Of a stretch of 39,986 nt of DNA, positions 39,861-39,986 are shown piece by piece. The stretch covers positions 1 through 39,986 of the forward strand of contig NZ_JACSQA010000032.1 of assembly GCF_014836845.1 (NCBI RefSeq), given 5' to 3'. A program made the translations under genes and the position numbers. Numbering within the stretch: position 1 is the first letter of the stretch; each line of letters opens with the position of its first letter. The DNA comes from Ureibacillus galli (GTDB taxonomy: Bacteria > Bacillota > Bacilli > Bacillales_A > Planococcaceae). Under the pieces are notes generated by a model. That model saw only the letters and a program-made list of their open reading frames with translations. It made no database searches and was not told the DNA's origin.

Positions 39861-39887
39861 GGTGGCATATCGGTGGCAATCCCCACC
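39861..39887 (+). promoter_or_regulatory. Probable integrase arm-type sites, right arm
   Basis: GGTGG at 39861-39865 and 39872-39876 (11-bp spacing) in GGTGGCATATCGGTGG, matching 160-175 but for one base, followed by an inverted CCACC at 39883-39887. Likely arm-binding sites. Confidence 0.6.
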
Positions 39888-39966
39888 ATTTTAATAAGTT
39901 AATGATACATCGAAACCTTTAGAAACATTGATATATCACTTTTTATTATTGTCATCCATTTTCAAT

Positions 39967-39986
39967 ACAGCCATAAACGCTTCTTG
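39967..39986. repeat. attR: attR core (20-bp direct repeat)
   Basis: ACAGCCATAAACGCTTCTTG, identical to 1-20. Read on the minus strand, leaving the host on the right, a frame continues QEAFMAVLKMDDNNKK and stops within the phage arm, so the phage may supply a new C-terminus to a host gene. The two other frames also stop within 33 bases, so this is suggestive only. Confidence 0.85.

Noticed and set aside
1-39986. The terminal 20-bp repeat as an overlap of a circular assembly
   Set aside because: The integrase with arm-type repeats lies directly beside it and the module order fits an attL-attR prophage. An assembly overlap would normally be longer and not at attP. It cannot be excluded without flanks.
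1-39986. tRNA genes, CRISPR arrays and insertion sequences
   Set aside because: No cloverleaf with a T-loop motif, no array of repeats with spacers and no transposase or IS ends were seen on either strand.

Overview
The window looks like one complete temperate siphophage genome integrated as a prophage. It is cut exactly at its attachment cores: the same 20 bases open (1-20) and close (39967-39986) the sequence, and a tyrosine integrase lies next to the right core. Low GC content, Shine-Dalgarno sequences close to AAGGAGG, a Bacillus-type LexA box, and an SSB, holin and amidase of Firmicute type point to a host in the Bacillaceae/Planococcaceae. I cannot name the species.

Layout. 1-3400 is the left accessory arm: arm-type integrase sites, a membrane-anchored moron (275-772), a two-gene unit with a LexA box in its promoter (943-1505), a non-coding stretch holding a candidate structured RNA (about 1667-1771), and a two-gene cassette of unknown function whose second product is a coiled-coil protein with a C-terminal membrane segment (2139-3315). 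3430-20788 (minus strand, read right to left) is the late region: TerS, TerL, portal, protease, major capsid protein, connectors, major tail protein, a gpG/gpGT pair with a -1 frameshift, tape measure, Dit, a tail spike with a glycerophosphodiesterase domain, a separate glycerophosphodiesterase lipoprotein, Tal, then XhlA-like protein, holin and amidase. A GC-rich candidate cos region (20822-20902) lies just upstream of terS. 20903-21850 holds a free-standing HNH endonuclease with a divergent ribbon-helix-helix gene.

21851-37440 (mostly minus strand) is the packaging HNH and early region: a sigma-region-4-like late regulator, MazG-like protein, ThyX, YopX, DUF1064, SSB, DnaB-like helicase, a DnaD-like initiator with iteron-like repeats in its gene, a RecE-type nuclease beside a putative annealing protein, many tiny genes, Xis/Cro-like proteins and a Rha antirepressor. 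37441-39836 is the lysogeny module: a control region with duplicated promoter-operator blocks, an XRE repressor, an ImmA-type protease and the integrase.

Working together (inference): repressor, ImmA protease and antirepressor set the lysogeny/lysis choice. The early operon supplies replication, recombination and nucleotide functions. The regulator at 23743-24135 probably turns on the packaging/structural/lysis operon. Terminator-like hairpins recur between genes in both operons, which suggests antitermination or graded expression. The most unusual parts are the two neighbouring glycerophosphodiesterases in the tail module, the RHH/HNH island at the packaging locus, the duplicated convergent promoter-operators, a convergent pair of small paralogues that share their stop codons, a strongly over-represented TGTGGAAG octamer, and the uncharacterised 2139-3315 cassette.
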